64,000 nucleotides of DNA from Conoideocrella luteorostrata (taxonomy: Eukaryota > Ascomycota > Sordariomycetes > Hypocreales > Clavicipitaceae), in contig JASWJB010000106.1 of the NCBI GenBank assembly GCA_032433595.1, forward strand, positions 60,291 to 124,290. The letters run 5' to 3'. The notes beneath the pieces are model-generated. The model ran no database searches, had not been told where the DNA came from, and was given only the letters and a program-made list of their open reading frames with translations. Position 1 is the first letter of the stretch; every line of letters begins with the position of its first letter. The position numbers were made by a program, and so were the translations under genes. Shown here in pieces: positions 1 to 11,471 of this stretch.

Positions 1-684
1 CGTGAGTTAAGCATTGTTAATTTGCTTACTTCCGTGAGCTAAAAGGCTCCACATCATACATGGTTGGAGCTTCTAGAGATTTCAGGAGGCATGGGGGCTA
101 CATCCGCTTTCGACCCCTGCAGCAAGCATTTAATGACTAAACCAATTTCTCCGCAGCCGGGCCCAATGTTGAGATGCGCAGACGCAGCTCCGGCTCGAAA
201 CGGCCCAGTTGAGTCTAAATGTGTCGGATCAGCAATGCGGCTTACATGTGCTGTTGGGTAGATCATAGACAATAATTTCATCTACTAGAGTCTTCCGTCG
301 ACCTACAATTTTGCTCTTTTAACTGAACGACGTTTCCAACATGTCGAAGGTGGACCAGAGGCTAGTTAGTTACTTGGTATGTCGCCTGTGCTAGTTCGTT
401 GCAAGTACTGCGTCACGGATAAGCTCGTGAGAACCACTTCGTGAGACCTGGCTTGAAGAAACTATTTTGAAATGCTACTCTCATCGTTACCAAAAAAAGG
501 AATGGCTTTCCACTTCCCCCTCCCTCGCTTCAGAGTTCATTGTGTAATGATGTATGTGTCAGGTGAAATACAAAAGTAAGACAACTGCACTGAAGACTGA
601 AGGTGGTATCTGAGCAAAGTCGTGTTAGCATGTACCGTTTGCGTCTGACCATATCAAGTGAAGAAACACCTACATTATTTAAAT
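1..684. other. Intergenic, no gene seen
   Basis: Only short overlapping open frames on both strands, none with a recognisable domain, splice pattern or signal peptide. I see no RNA gene or repeat here. It includes the region downstream of the minus-strand DUF7730 gene. Confidence 0.5.
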
Positions 685-1578
685 TCACTGCCAAGGTAGA
701 CGCTTGCGTTCTAGTACTGAACTACATTCCTCCTCGCTTAGCAACCTGAACGGGTAGTTTCCCTGTGCAGCCGCCTTGGCACAGTCCTCCTTGGGCCATG
801 GCACGCAGACGTCGAACTGTGGGACCCCCTTCATCCGAGCTAATGACTCAAACGGCTCAATCCACGGAGCATAACTCTCGTCGCCACGTAGGAGGCTTTC
901 TATCCGAATAGTGAGCCTTTCTAAGCCGGAGAAGGCTGCCAGAAGGGAGCACATCGTATCCCAATTAGTATAATTATGAGACGGATCATCGATAGAATAG
1001 AGAGCTGGTCTTAAAATGTCCCATGTCAGAGTGAGTACACGAATTTCGCATCGTCTTTTGTCCAGGACAGTCCGCTGCAAGTACACTACAATATCCGGAT
1101 GGTCTAGGTCGAACATGTTGTCCCTGTATATTATGGGGATGGTCTCGGCATATACAGCTCGACATGTTAGTGGTAGGGGAAGCAGACGAGCTGGTCTGGA
1201 GTGGTGGCCGATCCAGCAGGTGTGAAATGGGTTTTCCAGGTGCAGTGCCTTTTCTTCGGCGCAAGCAAGGCCAGCGACCTTGCGCGGAGACCGAACGAGG
1301 CAAAGCAGATGCCCACCGAGCACATGGCGCCAAATGATGACACGTATTTCCGGCGGCAGTCGGGTTAGGAGACTAGATTGAGTTTGGGGGTGAAATCGTT
1401 GTTTTTTTGGGCGGAACGGACGCAAGGAGGAAAGGATTGAGTTGGGCGGCTCTGCGGGCAGCGGCGGCGTCAACGCTCGTGGGCGCTGTTGTGGTAGCGG
1501 TCGAGGCGCATACTGTTTTTGGTCGCGCCGATTGCATTCATGTATTGTTGGCCCGAGATTCAATCCCCATTTTTTCAT
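685..1578 (-). CDS. DUF7730-family fungal protein
   Basis: A 297-residue uninterrupted frame. After a basic, proline-rich N-terminal stretch (about residues 1-65) comes the motif LLTRLPPEIRVIIWRHVLGG (about 70-89), the signature opening of the F-box-like DUF7730 domain found in large paralogous families of ascomycetes. Further hallmarks are LPLTCRAVYAETIPIIYRDN (around 130-150), which resembles the CR.iy.E....Y..n segment of the family, and a leucine-rich C-terminal half. Family members are usually 250-400 residues, so the length fits. No biochemical role is established; the F-box-like start suggests a protein-interaction role, which is inference. The start at 1578 is the first ATG of the frame; a later start would only trim the disordered N-terminus. 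No intron is needed. Confidence 0.75.
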   Translation of the reverse strand: MKKWGLNLGPTIHECNRRDQKQYAPRPLPQQRPRALTPPLPAEPPNSILSSLRPFRPKKQRFHPQTQSSLLTRLPPEIRVIIWRHVLGGHLLCLVRSPRKVAGLACAEEKALHLENPFHTCWIGHHSRPARLLPLPLTCRAVYAETIPIIYRDNMFDLDHPDIVVYLQRTVLDKRRCEIRVLTLTWDILRPALYSIDDPSHNYTNWDTMCSLLAAFSGLERLTIRIESLLRGDESYAPWIEPFESLARMKGVPQFDVCVPWPKEDCAKAAAQGNYPFRLLSEEECSSVLERKRLPWQ

Positions 1579-3189
1579 TTTGGTGAGGTCAACAGCGTTT
1601 ATGGACGAAGCAGGGACGGTGTCAGGGACGTGACGAGGTGGCAGAACTGAGCGAGCTTGTTAAAGACAGACGGCCTCGCAGCTTGAAGCACTTGGTTAAC
1701 GACAGCTCGGATGATCTTTTGACATGCAAGTAACTAACTTCCCGTCAGCAATTTTGGAGCCGACGTACTAGTTATACTTACTCTTTATACTCCGTACTAG
1801 CAGAGTAAGCAAATGTGCGAGGACCGCCGAGTGAACCAAGTTCTAGGGCAGTGTGACGCATCCACCAGCTGCAGCTATCATCAAAAACACCCCATTCATG
1901 CGTGCGGGCAAACACAGCCCACCCACCAAGTGTTGGTTGTAGGACTCTCCTGCATGTATGTTGAGGCACGCAAGGGCTCCTCGTGCCTATCACAGGCCCA
2001 CGGTCCCCATTTTCAGCTGGTGCCTTTGTGGTGACCCGCGCAGCGTGCCGAGCCCTGGCAAGTGGGATCACTGAGCAGGGTGCGGAGGATTGACCAATAC
2101 TTTCATTACTGTAGTTACTACGGAATAAGTATAAAACCTTAATGTATTAATTCCATCGGACCGGAAACCCCACAGACGAGTACGGAGTACACGAGAGGAG
2201 TTTTGCGGGCCCCAAGGAGGGATGTGCTAGTTAGTTAGCACGCTGGCAGCTGCGGAAGTTCAATTCCCGTCTCACGCCTCTGGCATTTGTACCCCGTAAT
2301 CTCAGGTTCCTCGGATCCTCAAACCCTCGGCCGAATCTTCAGATCCTCCATAAATCTCCACTTGCCGCTATGCGTCATCGGGCGACTTTTCTAGCGTCAG
2401 CTCATGCTAGCTAGCTTCCCGAGATGGCCGATTTGCTGGCTCTGAACGCGAGGTTTCGCCGCTCCGGGGCATGGAGAATCATGACACGTACCGAGACACC
2501 CAAATACACGGGCATGTCATGCCCGGATCAGCAGTATCGTCGCCCAATTTTCTCTGTGCCATGTCCTCCCCTTGCCGCCGTCCTACCAGGCAGTCCTATT
2601 TCAACCGGATTGTTTGCCAATGCATAGCCACCGTCGTCTGGGCCTCCTGCATGTCTGTCCTGGAATTAGTTACGTTGCAGCCTGCAAGGGTTCCTCGTAT
2701 GAGCATCTAGGCACGCACCATCCGGCAGCCTTGTCGGTTGCTGAGGATGGATCGCTTGGGTGTCACTAGACCCCTGTTGAGTCTGAACGGCGAATCTCTA
2801 ATTTGACTCAGTGCAGGCCGATCCGGCGGCTGTCTTCGATCCAATGGCATGGGAACATGGCTCTTTAGGAAGACATTGCGATGCCGATGCTCCAGCCCCG
2901 TCACAGTACGGCGTCTGGTGATTGGGCCAGAACGTCAAACTTTTCACTGTTCGATGCAAGCATTCAGCTGCTTTCTGGTACCCGTGCTGCCGTCCCATAG
3001 TGCACACGAGCCAAGCAGTGCCCAGTCTTCTGCTGGAGTAGAGCTCAATCCCCACGCAGAAGATCATATTACAAACGCAAGTAGGAGCAATAACTTCATG
3101 TATCTATAATAAAATGAATCCCTCTTTTGAGAGCTATGACTTGCCAGCTACTTGTCTAAATTAAAGTTTCTAATTGCGTACGCAACCCC
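1579..3189. other. Intergenic, 1.6 kb
   Basis: No convincing gene. Short open frames on both strands are mutually overlapping and match nothing I recognise. It contains copies of the dispersed TACTCCG/CGGAGTA motif at about 1788-1799 and 2180-2190. Confidence 0.45.
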
Positions 3190-4590
3190 TCAGTTTTGCA
3201 ATCGGCTCCTCATCTCGCTCTTGATCCTCGTGACGGTGCCAGATCCACCGTACACCAAGCCAGTGTACACCATGGCGATGCTGGCGCCGGCGTTCAGCAC
3301 CTGCAATGCTTGTTCTCCATTCGTGATACCGCCCGTAGCGAAAAGCAGCTTCTGCTTGTCAGAGCTGGCTGGCTGTGCATCCAGCATCTTTCGATAGCGG
3401 CCGACCAGATTCAGCGTTCGCGCGAACATGGCCGGACCGGAGTAGCCACCAGTCTCCATCATGGCCCTCTGCTCCTTGTTGGTGAGTTTGACGCCATCCG
3501 GTACCAGGCCGGTCCGTCTCTTGGTGGTGTTTCCAACAATAACACCGTCGACGCCGCTTCGTCGCACGGCCTCGACGATTCCCTCCATCTGCGTGTCTTC
3601 ATCTTCATCCGGCGACACCTTGACCATGACCCGTGGCTTGGACTTTCTATCCGTCCGGGCGGCCTCCTTCACAACAGCCGAGAGCAGTCTCGTCAGGGGC
3701 TCTGTAGCCTGCAGATCCCGAAGGCCAGGTGTGTTGGGGCTGCTCACGTTGACGACCAAGATGTCGGCAAAGCGGGCGAGTCTTGACACGCAGTACACGT
3801 AATCGTCGGCGATGGCCCTCTCGTCCCGTTCGTCCGTCTCTTTGTTTTTGGCAATCTGCACGGCAAGCAGTCTGCCCGATTGCAAGCTGCCGGGGGGCAC
3901 ACTGGCAGCCCCGTCCAAGACATCCCGCTCCGTCACGCCGAGGGATCGTGCGAATCTGCGAACCCGGTCTCTCAGACGTCTGGCAACATCGTCAGCACCC
4001 TTTGAGTTGAGTCCGTAGCGATTCACCATGCCGTCCGTGGCGGGCACCCGGAAAACACGAGGTCTGGGGTTTCCAGCCTGAGGAAGCGGCGTGATGCCGC
4101 CAATCTCGACCACGCCGGCACCCAGGCTGAAGAGCGCATCTGGAATCTCGCCGTCCTTGTCGAGACCAGCAGAAATGCCAATCGGATTGCTCAATTGCGT
4201 TCCGAAAACCGACGTTGACAGTTCAGGCGTTTGCAGCGAGCTTCCTCTCTCGCGGGGGGCCAGCCCAATCTCGTGCAGCGTCTTCATGGCCATCGTGCCG
4301 GCGTGGTGCGCGTCTTCTGCATCAGGAAACACCACCCGAAGCAGACGCGGGACAATGTATCGATGGATAAAGGCTCGCGTGTCTGTCGTGTACAGGTACG
4401 TGGCGTAGGCGGTGGCTGCGAGCGCTGCTCCGTACAGGAGTGCCTTTGCGCGGCCGGCTTGGACCGAGGCATTCGTTGCGGTGGAAGCCTGCCGTCGACC
4501 GCTGGGGATAGTGTTGCGCGCGGGACAGGCACGCAGGGGAGAGGTGAAGCCTCTGGCGGCGAGGCGCGATCGAAGTGCAGAGGTCGGCAT
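3190..4590 (-). CDS. Dihydroorotate dehydrogenase, class 2 (mitochondrial)
   Basis: A 466-residue intronless frame for the FMN enzyme that oxidises dihydroorotate to orotate in de novo pyrimidine synthesis, passing electrons to ubiquinone at the inner mitochondrial membrane. The N-terminus is rich in Arg/Ser/Ala (presumed mitochondrial presequence, residues 1-40) and is followed by a hydrophobic anchor (ALLYGAALAATAYATYLY, about 50-67), which defines class 2. FMN-barrel motifs follow: NPIGISAGLDKDGE, VEIGGITPLPQAGNPRPRVFR, NRYGLNSKGAD, the active-site serine segment NVSSPNTPGLRDLQ, the VKVSPD strand, VIVGNTT, and the phosphate-binding ATGGITNGEQA and YTGLVYGG loops. An acidic, charged insert (KNKETDERDERAIADD) lies near the middle. 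Length and motif order are normal. The gene diverges from the arginase-like gene; an 18-bp palindrome lies about 145 bp upstream of its ATG. Confidence 0.95.
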   Translation of the reverse strand: MPTSALRSRLAARGFTSPLRACPARNTIPSGRRQASTATNASVQAGRAKALLYGAALAATAYATYLYTTDTRAFIHRYIVPRLLRVVFPDAEDAHHAGTMAMKTLHEIGLAPRERGSSLQTPELSTSVFGTQLSNPIGISAGLDKDGEIPDALFSLGAGVVEIGGITPLPQAGNPRPRVFRVPATDGMVNRYGLNSKGADDVARRLRDRVRRFARSLGVTERDVLDGAASVPPGSLQSGRLLAVQIAKNKETDERDERAIADDYVYCVSRLARFADILVVNVSSPNTPGLRDLQATEPLTRLLSAVVKEAARTDRKSKPRVMVKVSPDEDEDTQMEGIVEAVRRSGVDGVIVGNTTKRRTGLVPDGVKLTNKEQRAMMETGGYSGPAMFARTLNLVGRYRKMLDAQPASSDKQKLLFATGGITNGEQALQVLNAGASIAMVYTGLVYGGSGTVTRIKSEMRSRLQN

Positions 4591-5206
4591 GGTTGGAGCG
4601 AGGCTCGAGGCCGTTTGAGCCTCTCAATTGATGTCGGGCGGTGGCACGATACGATACGAGATGTGGTCTTAAGTTTCGCGGGACAAGTCGTCGGTAGTCA
4701 GTCGGAGCACCAACTTTTGCGCCTTACGAATTTGTGTACGGAGTACTCCGTACCCTCCAGCAACAACACGGGGCCGAAAAAGTGGGGGCCATTCCCAGAG
4801 TCTGCCAAACCGTAATGTCACAAACTGGGCAACGCGAAATTAGACATGGACTTTTGCAGGAGCCTACACTACGTAAGACACTGAGTGAATTCACACTGGG
4901 TGCTTTGCACGCTCAAAGTATGACCCAAGGAAACATTGCCGTGTTTCCAACCCGATACGTAGTATCCACGTAGATTTACATTGTGCCGGGTAAGTTTGAC
5001 GGTGGCACGACTTACCACTGGAGATGACACGCCCTAAACATGACGAATGTCATGCGGCCAATTAGAGAGAAGGTGCTGGACCTGCTTGACAGAGAGCACA
5101 TAAAATGCATTTGAATCGTTGGAAGTATACATGTTGATTTTCAACGTCTCGTCGTGCTTCAAGGCGTGAATCAACAGTTTCTTTCCGCAAAGCGAAAGAA
5201 CTAACA
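4591..5206. promoter_or_regulatory. Divergent intergenic region with palindrome
   Basis: 616 bp separate the divergent starts of the dihydroorotate dehydrogenase and arginase-like genes, so both promoters should lie here. The only clear structure is the perfect palindrome GTACGGAGTACTCCGTAC at 4736-4753. Since the same motif recurs in many other intergenic regions of the window, its link to these two genes is only inferred. Confidence 0.4.
4736..4753. repeat. 18-bp perfect palindrome (dispersed motif)
   Basis: GTACGGAGTACTCCGTAC reads identically on both strands. It is the cleanest copy of a motif scattered across this window. Confidence 0.85.
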
Positions 5207-6100
5207 ATGATGAGCAAACGCGCTTTCAAATCCCTCTCCCTTATCCTATCTCCCTACCACTGCGGCACCCGCGCCAACGGCCCCGGAGCTGGGCCCCTAT
5301 TTCTGCAAGCCAGAGGGCTCATTCCCGTCCTCAAAGAGTTCGGGCTCCCTATTCACGAAGCGGAGATCGAGCCCGTGGACGAGCTTGACGGTGAGCTTGC
5401 ACGCGGCTTTGAAATTCTCCGCCGCACGTCGGAGCTGGTCTCTCAAGCACGCCGAAACAGGTCCTTTCCCATAATTCTCTCCGGGAACTGCACTGGTGCT
5501 GTAGGCGTCGCTGCTGGCTTGACCGCTTCGGGCGATATCTCTGGACAGAATCTGGGGTGTGTGTGGTTCGATGCCCACGATGACTTTCACACCCCCGACA
5601 CAATTACCAGCGGGTACGGGGACTCGATGCCCATTGCCATTCTAGCTGGGCTGTGCTACAAGAAGCTGGTGCAGTCGGTACCTGGTCATGAACCCCTTGA
5701 TTTGGATAATCTGGTGCACGTCGGCATGCGAGATGTCACGCCCGACGAGAGGCGGAGGGTTCTCGATGCCGGATTCGACATCATCTGGGGTAGCACAGAA
5801 ACCAAAGTCGATTTTGGATCCAGGTTGGGGGCTCTGCTAGAAAACAGGCGCCTGGGGAAGACAATGGTTCATGTCGACTTGGACTCACTGGATGCATCGA
5901 TTGGCAAGGCAAACAAGCTGGCGAGCTACGGGGGCGTACTAGAAGAGGACTTGCTTCGGTGCTTAGATCACACAGCCAAGTTGACGGATCCTCTGGCTTT
6001 GACGCTGGCGTCGTTTGATCCGGGTTATGAAGGGGCGGCGAATGTGTCCGAAGTTGCAATTAGGGGTGTGCAGGTGTTTTTGAGGAATGTGTTGGCTTGA
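5207..6100 (+). CDS. Arginase/agmatinase-fold (ureohydrolase family) protein
   Basis: A 297-residue frame with the ureohydrolase fold. Metal-binding strands are visible: VWFDAHDDFHTPDT (Asp122, His124, Asp126) and VHVDLDSLDAS (Asp224, Asp226), in the positions of the DAHxD and DxDxxDP motifs. The first motif, normally GGDHS, reads SGNCTGA, so the histidine that binds one Mn is Cys95 and the preceding aspartate is Asn94. The family hydrolyses guanidino groups (arginine, agmatine, formiminoglutamate, ureidoglycine types); the changed first motif means the substrate cannot be named and altered or single-metal chemistry is possible. Length is typical. It has no signal peptide and is probably cytosolic. 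The start at 5207 follows directly after a purine-rich leader, and the N-terminal KSLSLILSPYHCG strand fits the family start. Confidence 0.8.
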   Translation: MMSKRAFKSLSLILSPYHCGTRANGPGAGPLFLQARGLIPVLKEFGLPIHEAEIEPVDELDGELARGFEILRRTSELVSQARRNRSFPIILSGNCTGAVGVAAGLTASGDISGQNLGCVWFDAHDDFHTPDTITSGYGDSMPIAILAGLCYKKLVQSVPGHEPLDLDNLVHVGMRDVTPDERRRVLDAGFDIIWGSTETKVDFGSRLGALLENRRLGKTMVHVDLDSLDASIGKANKLASYGGVLEEDLLRCLDHTAKLTDPLALTLASFDPGYEGAANVSEVAIRGVQVFLRNVLA

Positions 6101-6650
6101 ATGAATCAATCAAAGGAGTTGAGTAGCTGACATCGGGTAGAATTCGCCTAGTAACTAACTACGGAGTACTCCGCATGTCAATTGACAAAGGCCCATTTAC
6201 AGCTTCTTAGCGCTGACGTCGCCCGGCTCAGATTTCGTCAACGATGGAGTATTCAGTCCGCCGTGGACAGGGCCGATAGCCCCGCACGCTGACCCGAACA
6301 TTACAAATACGACTCCGTAGTGTGGCGACAGCCCGCGGCATCAGTGGTGTTGCCGGCGCAGCCGCGCTAAGCAAAGCCCCTATATTATCAAGACTCGCGG
6401 CTTGTCCGCAGCGGGCGCTCTCCCGTCTGCAAACTGCCGACCAACAGCCCTCCCATGGATCAAGCACGGCTCCGTCATCTTATTCCTTTTCTCACCATAG
6501 CATTCAGGGATTTTGAACCGCCAGTGTCCGCCATCTGGCTGCCGCATCATAGACCGCCGAGGTTGCCATGTGCAAGCACACGAACTGAGCTGTTGCGCTC
6601 GGCATCAAGTATACCTCAATGCTGAGCCCGGTTGTCCGTTATCTGCAGCC
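6101..6650. promoter_or_regulatory. Upstream region of the Zn2Cys6 gene
   Basis: No gene seen. It contains a near-palindromic copy of the dispersed motif (TACGGAGTACTCCGC, 6160-6174). The short open frame at 6513-6776 overlaps the real start of the regulator and provides its first exon. Confidence 0.4.
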
Positions 6651-8066
6651 ATGTCCGATCGTCACGCTTCCGGAGCACAGCCCGGCGCTTCGCAACGCAG
6701 CTTTAAAACGAGCCACAAGAAGTCTCGCTATGGCTGTAAGCGGTGTCGGATAAGACGGGTCAAAGTGAGTTGGTGACTTCTTCCTCTTTCTCTCTCACAG
6801 GCTTGTTTTGTGTGCGATTGTGGGAGAAATCCTGAGAGAATTCGCTTCATTCTACGCTGTGCAGTGCTGCATCTGTGGCTGTGGCTGATGGCTGCACCAT
6901 CTCATCTCTCCGTGCTAATTCATTCGTAGTGCAACGAAGGGAAGCCGGTCTGTGATAATTGTCGTAGATTGGGGACCGATTGTGTCTATGACCGCGTTCT
7001 GCCTCTGCAGACACCGGTGATTTCTATGGCTCCCTTTCGGCCGAAGTCGGCCGAGGCCCGTGTTGCGGCTGCCATCAGTCGCAATATCGATGATTCGCAT
7101 CTTCCTGACCCTCCCGAGTCAAAGGAACGACGCATACTAGAAACAAGATTGATGTATCAGTATGCCACATCGACGGGCTCCACCATTGCCATCGACGACA
7201 AGTCCCGCGGTATGTATGTGGACTTGGTGCCCAGAGTGGCACTCACGTCAGATGCGTTGCTGTACTGCATGTATTCCCTTGCTGCGCTGCAATGCAGAGT
7301 TGTCGGCGATCTTGTCGGGCTTGTCGGTCGCGATACCCATCGTAGATATCTCTCCATGGGCCTGCGAGAGCACAATGCTGCCATTGCCACTATAAACACA
7401 GAGTCTGCCGACGCCATCTGCCTCACATCCGCCCTTTTGAGAGTGTGCGCCTTTATCTTGTTACAAGATCGGGTGCGTGAGCCATACCGCCCACCTGTGG
7501 AATGGCTAATGATGAACGCAAGCTCGAAAGCGATTGTTCGTGCGGCAAGTGAGCTTCCGGATGGGAAGGGAAGCAGTGTCGCCGCCAGGATGCTGGGCCA
7601 TTCGCCCCTTGTATCAAACGTGCAGAAGCGGTTCGACCCGGCTCAAAGGCGTGGCCTGGAACATCTGTTAGAGCATGATGAAGTTCGAGATGCGAGAGAA
7701 GCCTGGGATTCAGACTCTCGGGAAGCATACGAAACCACGCTGAGCTATCTCGGTGGGGCGATCGAGGCTGCGAGAGAAGGCGATAGACATGACGGCCTAC
7801 GACGGCTTATCATTTTCCCCATGCTGGTCCAGGGACGGTTTATAGAAATGGTTCAGGAGCGGGAGCCCAGGGCCATTGTCTTCTTGGCGTATTACTTTGC
7901 TCTCCTCGCCCTGCACAAGGATAGATGGTGGATTGGAGAAGCAGGAGCCTTAGAAGTGCGAGCGATGGCAGCTCATTCCACAGGGCACTGGCGGAGTTTG
8001 CTGCAATGGCCCCTAACTGTGGTAGGAACCGAGCAGATTCCTCCAACTGAGACCGTGAGTATTTAG
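6651..8066 (+). CDS. Zn2Cys6 binuclear cluster transcription factor
   Basis: Two exons: 6651-6764 and 6930-8066, with a 165-nt intron (donor GTGAGT at 6765, branch-like GCTAAT, acceptor TAG at 6927-6929). The intron falls inside the zinc cluster, a common arrangement in fungi. Joined, the cluster reads C-x2-C-x6-C-x6-C-x2-C-x6-C (YGCKRCRIRRVK, then CNEGKPVCDNC and RRLGTDC), residues about 28-60, preceded by basic residues and followed by a linker. The remainder (about 416 residues in all) resembles the shorter fungal-specific regulators with a helical middle region; no target pathway can be read from it. The final codons contain GTGAGTATTTAG, so the last stop could lie inside a further intron and the C-terminus is slightly uncertain. 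The start ATG at 6651 is the one that gives a short N-terminus in frame with the cluster. Confidence 0.85.
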
Positions 8067-9078
8067 ACAATAGCTGCAAAACGGATTGTATGGGTTCATG
8101 GACGGATCCAACCATGCTGCTTGCTATGCTGGTAGCACGAACGGGGACGATTAGAGTCTGAGCAGGCGTACCATTGGACATGACTTGCGGAGTATTACAT
8201 CATGTCGTCATACCATCTCGTCATCTCCTTATCTTGTTATCCTGTTATCCTGTTATCCTGCTATCCTGTTTAGAATACCCAAGTTGTGACTCGAAAGTTC
8301 TTCTGTACAATTCTTTCTTGTAGCTGCTAGCCAATTAACCTTGTAGATCGACAAGCTCTCCGGACCAGTTATCTGTCCGTGATCCCATGATCAATGCAGC
8401 AAGGATAATAATCCCATTGATCATCGCTTTGTCATCAACAAAGATTACGAAGTACACAGCCCGTCAAATTACATGTCACAAGACTAGGAGGATCGATGCA
8501 CAGCTGCACAGATGTAGATATCTCCGAAGCACTTATTAGCTCTCAACCCCCCCCGTCCCGCCCAGGGTCATGAGCTGCGATCCTCCCGATTGGCAGTTCA
8601 GCTCAGCTGCGACAGTCATAAAATTGAATTGATAAGACGGCTCTTTTGCTCCTGGGATTGATTGTGCATGACGGGCTCAAAGTTCCCACATCATCAGGGG
8701 TCCAAGTGGAGATCTTGACGATCTTGCATGCAGCGAGATGGCCTCGTGATCAGCGCAAGCTCGTCACGGGGCTGTTGAGATGCGTATTGCCGTGTGCAGG
8801 ACCAAGTTACTAGCCAAACTGACTACTGCTTACTTGCCGGTTGGATTGGGTGGAAATAAATCACTCATATGTTTTGCTCTTCGAGGTGCACGCCCACCTA
8901 TGACATTGATTGTGATATTGTGCCTCAATGGTGTTGCTTGAACAATGACCATATAAATGAACGGGACTCCGCTCTATTTCTATGGACCAAGAGCAAGAAC
9001 GGGAAAACCTGACCAGACAAACCACATTGATCACGTTGCATTCAAAACACAGCATAATAACGTAGTAATTAGTTCAAA
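8067..9078. other. Intergenic, 1.0 kb, short tandem repeat
   Basis: No gene seen. An 8-bp unit (GTTATCCT-like) is repeated about four and a half times at roughly 8236-8270. The 3' part is the presumed promoter of the M3 peptidase. Confidence 0.5.
8236..8270. repeat. Octanucleotide tandem repeat
   Basis: Unit GTTATCCT repeated about 4.5 times with one substitution (GCTATCCT). A microsatellite-like tract downstream of the transcription factor gene. Confidence 0.8.
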
Positions 9079-11471
9079 ATGGCTCAAGACATCCCACCCC
9101 CACTAAAATTTAACATCACCCCATCCGAAATATCCGCCAAAGCGGACGCTCTCGTCAACCAAGCCAAAGAGGCCATCAATAAGCTCACCTCATCCATTAC
9201 GCCCGATCAAGCAACTTTCGAAAACGCCATCATCCCCATAAGTCACATCGAAAACGAGGCTTCCCGGGACCTGGAGGTCATATTGCTGCTTGAGAATGTG
9301 TCCCCCGACCCCGATGTGCGGAAAGCGGCGTCCCAGGCAGTGAAACGTGCGTACAGAGCGTATGAGGCAACTTATGCGAACCACGCAGTGTTTGCGCTGA
9401 TTGATGCGGTAACGCAGGGGAATCCTCAGCATTTGGATGACGAGTCGCAGCGGCTGTTGACGGATCTACGTAACAATTGTGCTGATAGGGGGCTTAAGCT
9501 ACCGAAGGAGATGAAGGGGCGCTTCTCGGATATAACGTCACGGAAGATGCAGCTACGGGGCCAGTTTATGGAGAACATTGTATCGTACCCAGGAAGTCTC
9601 TGTAAACATGAACATGAATTGGAGGGGCTGTCGAAGACGACACTGGAGGGGCTGGAGGAAGATGACACAAGACGACGGCGTATTCCACTCCACAAAGCAA
9701 CTGCGAGCGCCGTTTACAGACTGTGCAGCAGCGAGGAAATCCGCAGGGATGTGTATATTGCGAGAGAGCGCATCTATCCCGGCAATGCTGTGCTGTTTAG
9801 GGAGGCAGTCCTGATTAGGGACGAAGCGGCCCGCATGCTAGGCTACACTTCTTTCCTTGACCAGCTCCTGCCTCGCCGGATGATGAAGACTCCTGCAGCG
9901 GTCATGGACCTCCTCAACGACCTTGGCGCGAAGCTCCAGCCTTTTGTGAAGAAGGAAATGGAGGCGCTGCAAAAGTTGCGGGGTGACGGCCAACCAATTC
10001 ACTTTTGGGACTTTCACTACTACAACGGCAAGACGCTCAAGGGGATGAACGTCGATAACGAGCTGGTGGCAGAGTACTTCCCCGCCGACTTTGTGCTGCC
10101 CCGCATGCTGCAGACTTTTGAGAGGCTGTTCCATCTCGAGATCGTGGAGGTGGTGGACAGGAGCGCCGATGAGGTTTGGCATGAGGATGTCAAGGTGTTT
10201 AGTGTGAAGGACTTGGTTGATGGAAGCTTTGTTGGGTACTTGTACACAGACTTGTATCCGAGAGAGGGCAAGTATAACCATGCTGCGGATTTTAGTGTCC
10301 GGCCGGTGAGTTTGTCCCCCTGTGACGGATTGATGCGTTTGGGAGAGCTACCACTTCTATTGGGGCTGTTGCTGCCGCTCCTGCTACCTGATTTATCGTT
10401 CTTGATGGCGGCAATGGTAAACTAATTGCCACATGGCTGTAGAGTTATATCGACAGACACGGTAAGTATGTCTTCAGCGCGACCGCTCTTATCTGCAGCG
10501 TCACGCCCCCGACCAGGGACACGCCAGCTCTCTTGCAGCATTCCGATGTGATTACCATATTTCATGAGCTCGGACACGGTGGGTATACCTCTACAAAATG
10601 GACATAAAAAATTATTGTGCTGATGTGGAGGGACGTACTAGGAATGCATGACCTGATGGGCCGCACCAAATATGCCAGCTACCACGGCTGGCGCGGCAGA
10701 CGAGACTTTTGCGAAGCGCCAAGCCAACTCCTCGAATACTGGTGCTGGGTCCCCGAGACTCTTAAAAGCATGAGCTGCCACTACTCGTACCTCTCGGAGA
10801 AGTACAACGATCACTGGAAGCGAATGAACCCAGACGCGTTGGAGATGCCCCCGAAGCAGATTCCAGATAGGATGGTCTCTGCCTTGATTGCCACCAAGCA
10901 GGTAAACATGGCCATTTCCACAGCCCAGCAGGTCGGGCAGAGCATTTTCGACATGAAGGTCCATAATCCGTCTAGCCACGAAGACCTCGAGAAAATGGAC
11001 ATCCGGAGGGAGTACTATGCCTCTATGACGAAGGTATCAGGCCTGCAGGGACCAGATGACGGGACCGTCATGGGGGATGGGTACTCGACAACGCCCCATT
11101 TCATGTGGGGACAGGAGGCCAACTATTATAGTTACTTGTCGTGAGTTATTGCCGGCCCGCAGAAGGTGGTTCAAAGCGATGGTGTTTTTTTTTTTTTTTA
11201 ATCCTGGATCAAGTGAAGTACAGACAGGGTGGCCATTGTCATTACTAACGTGGCGTTGACTAGAACTCGCATCTTAGCAGCGGACATGTGGAAAACATGT
11301 TTCGCCAAGGACCCGATGAGCCGCGAAGCGGGTTTGCGATATCGCCAGATGGTGCTGGACAAAGGCGGCAGCGTGGATGAGGCTAAAATGGTGGCGGCGT
11401 TTCTGGGACGTGAACCCACATCGGATGCGTATCTGGAGGAATTGGGGGTTGGTAGTGGTGTTGTGAACTGA
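9079..11471 (+). CDS. M3A zinc metallopeptidase (saccharolysin / thimet oligopeptidase type)
   Basis: Four exons: 9079-10305, 10443-10578, 10642-11140 and 11264-11471, joined in frame through introns of 137, 63 and 123 nt (donors GTGAGT, GTGGGT, GTGAGT; acceptors TAG). The product is 689 residues, the normal size for cytosolic M3A oligopeptidases such as yeast saccharolysin (Prd1), which cleave short peptides released by the proteasome. The zinc site is FHELGH at residues 449-454 (His450, Glu451, His454), split from the following GMHDLMGRTKYASYHG by the second intron. The third ligand is Glu479 in DFCEAPSQLLEYW, about 25 residues downstream. YSTTPHFMWGQEANYYSYLS followed by RILAADMW matches the conserved C-terminal block. 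There is no obvious targeting peptide. It is a close family match, but whether it is the Prd1 orthologue or a paralogue cannot be told here. Confidence 0.92.

Noticed and set aside
10020..10281. Antisense frames inside the M3 peptidase
   Set aside because: Shadows of the well-supported plus-strand coding sequence.
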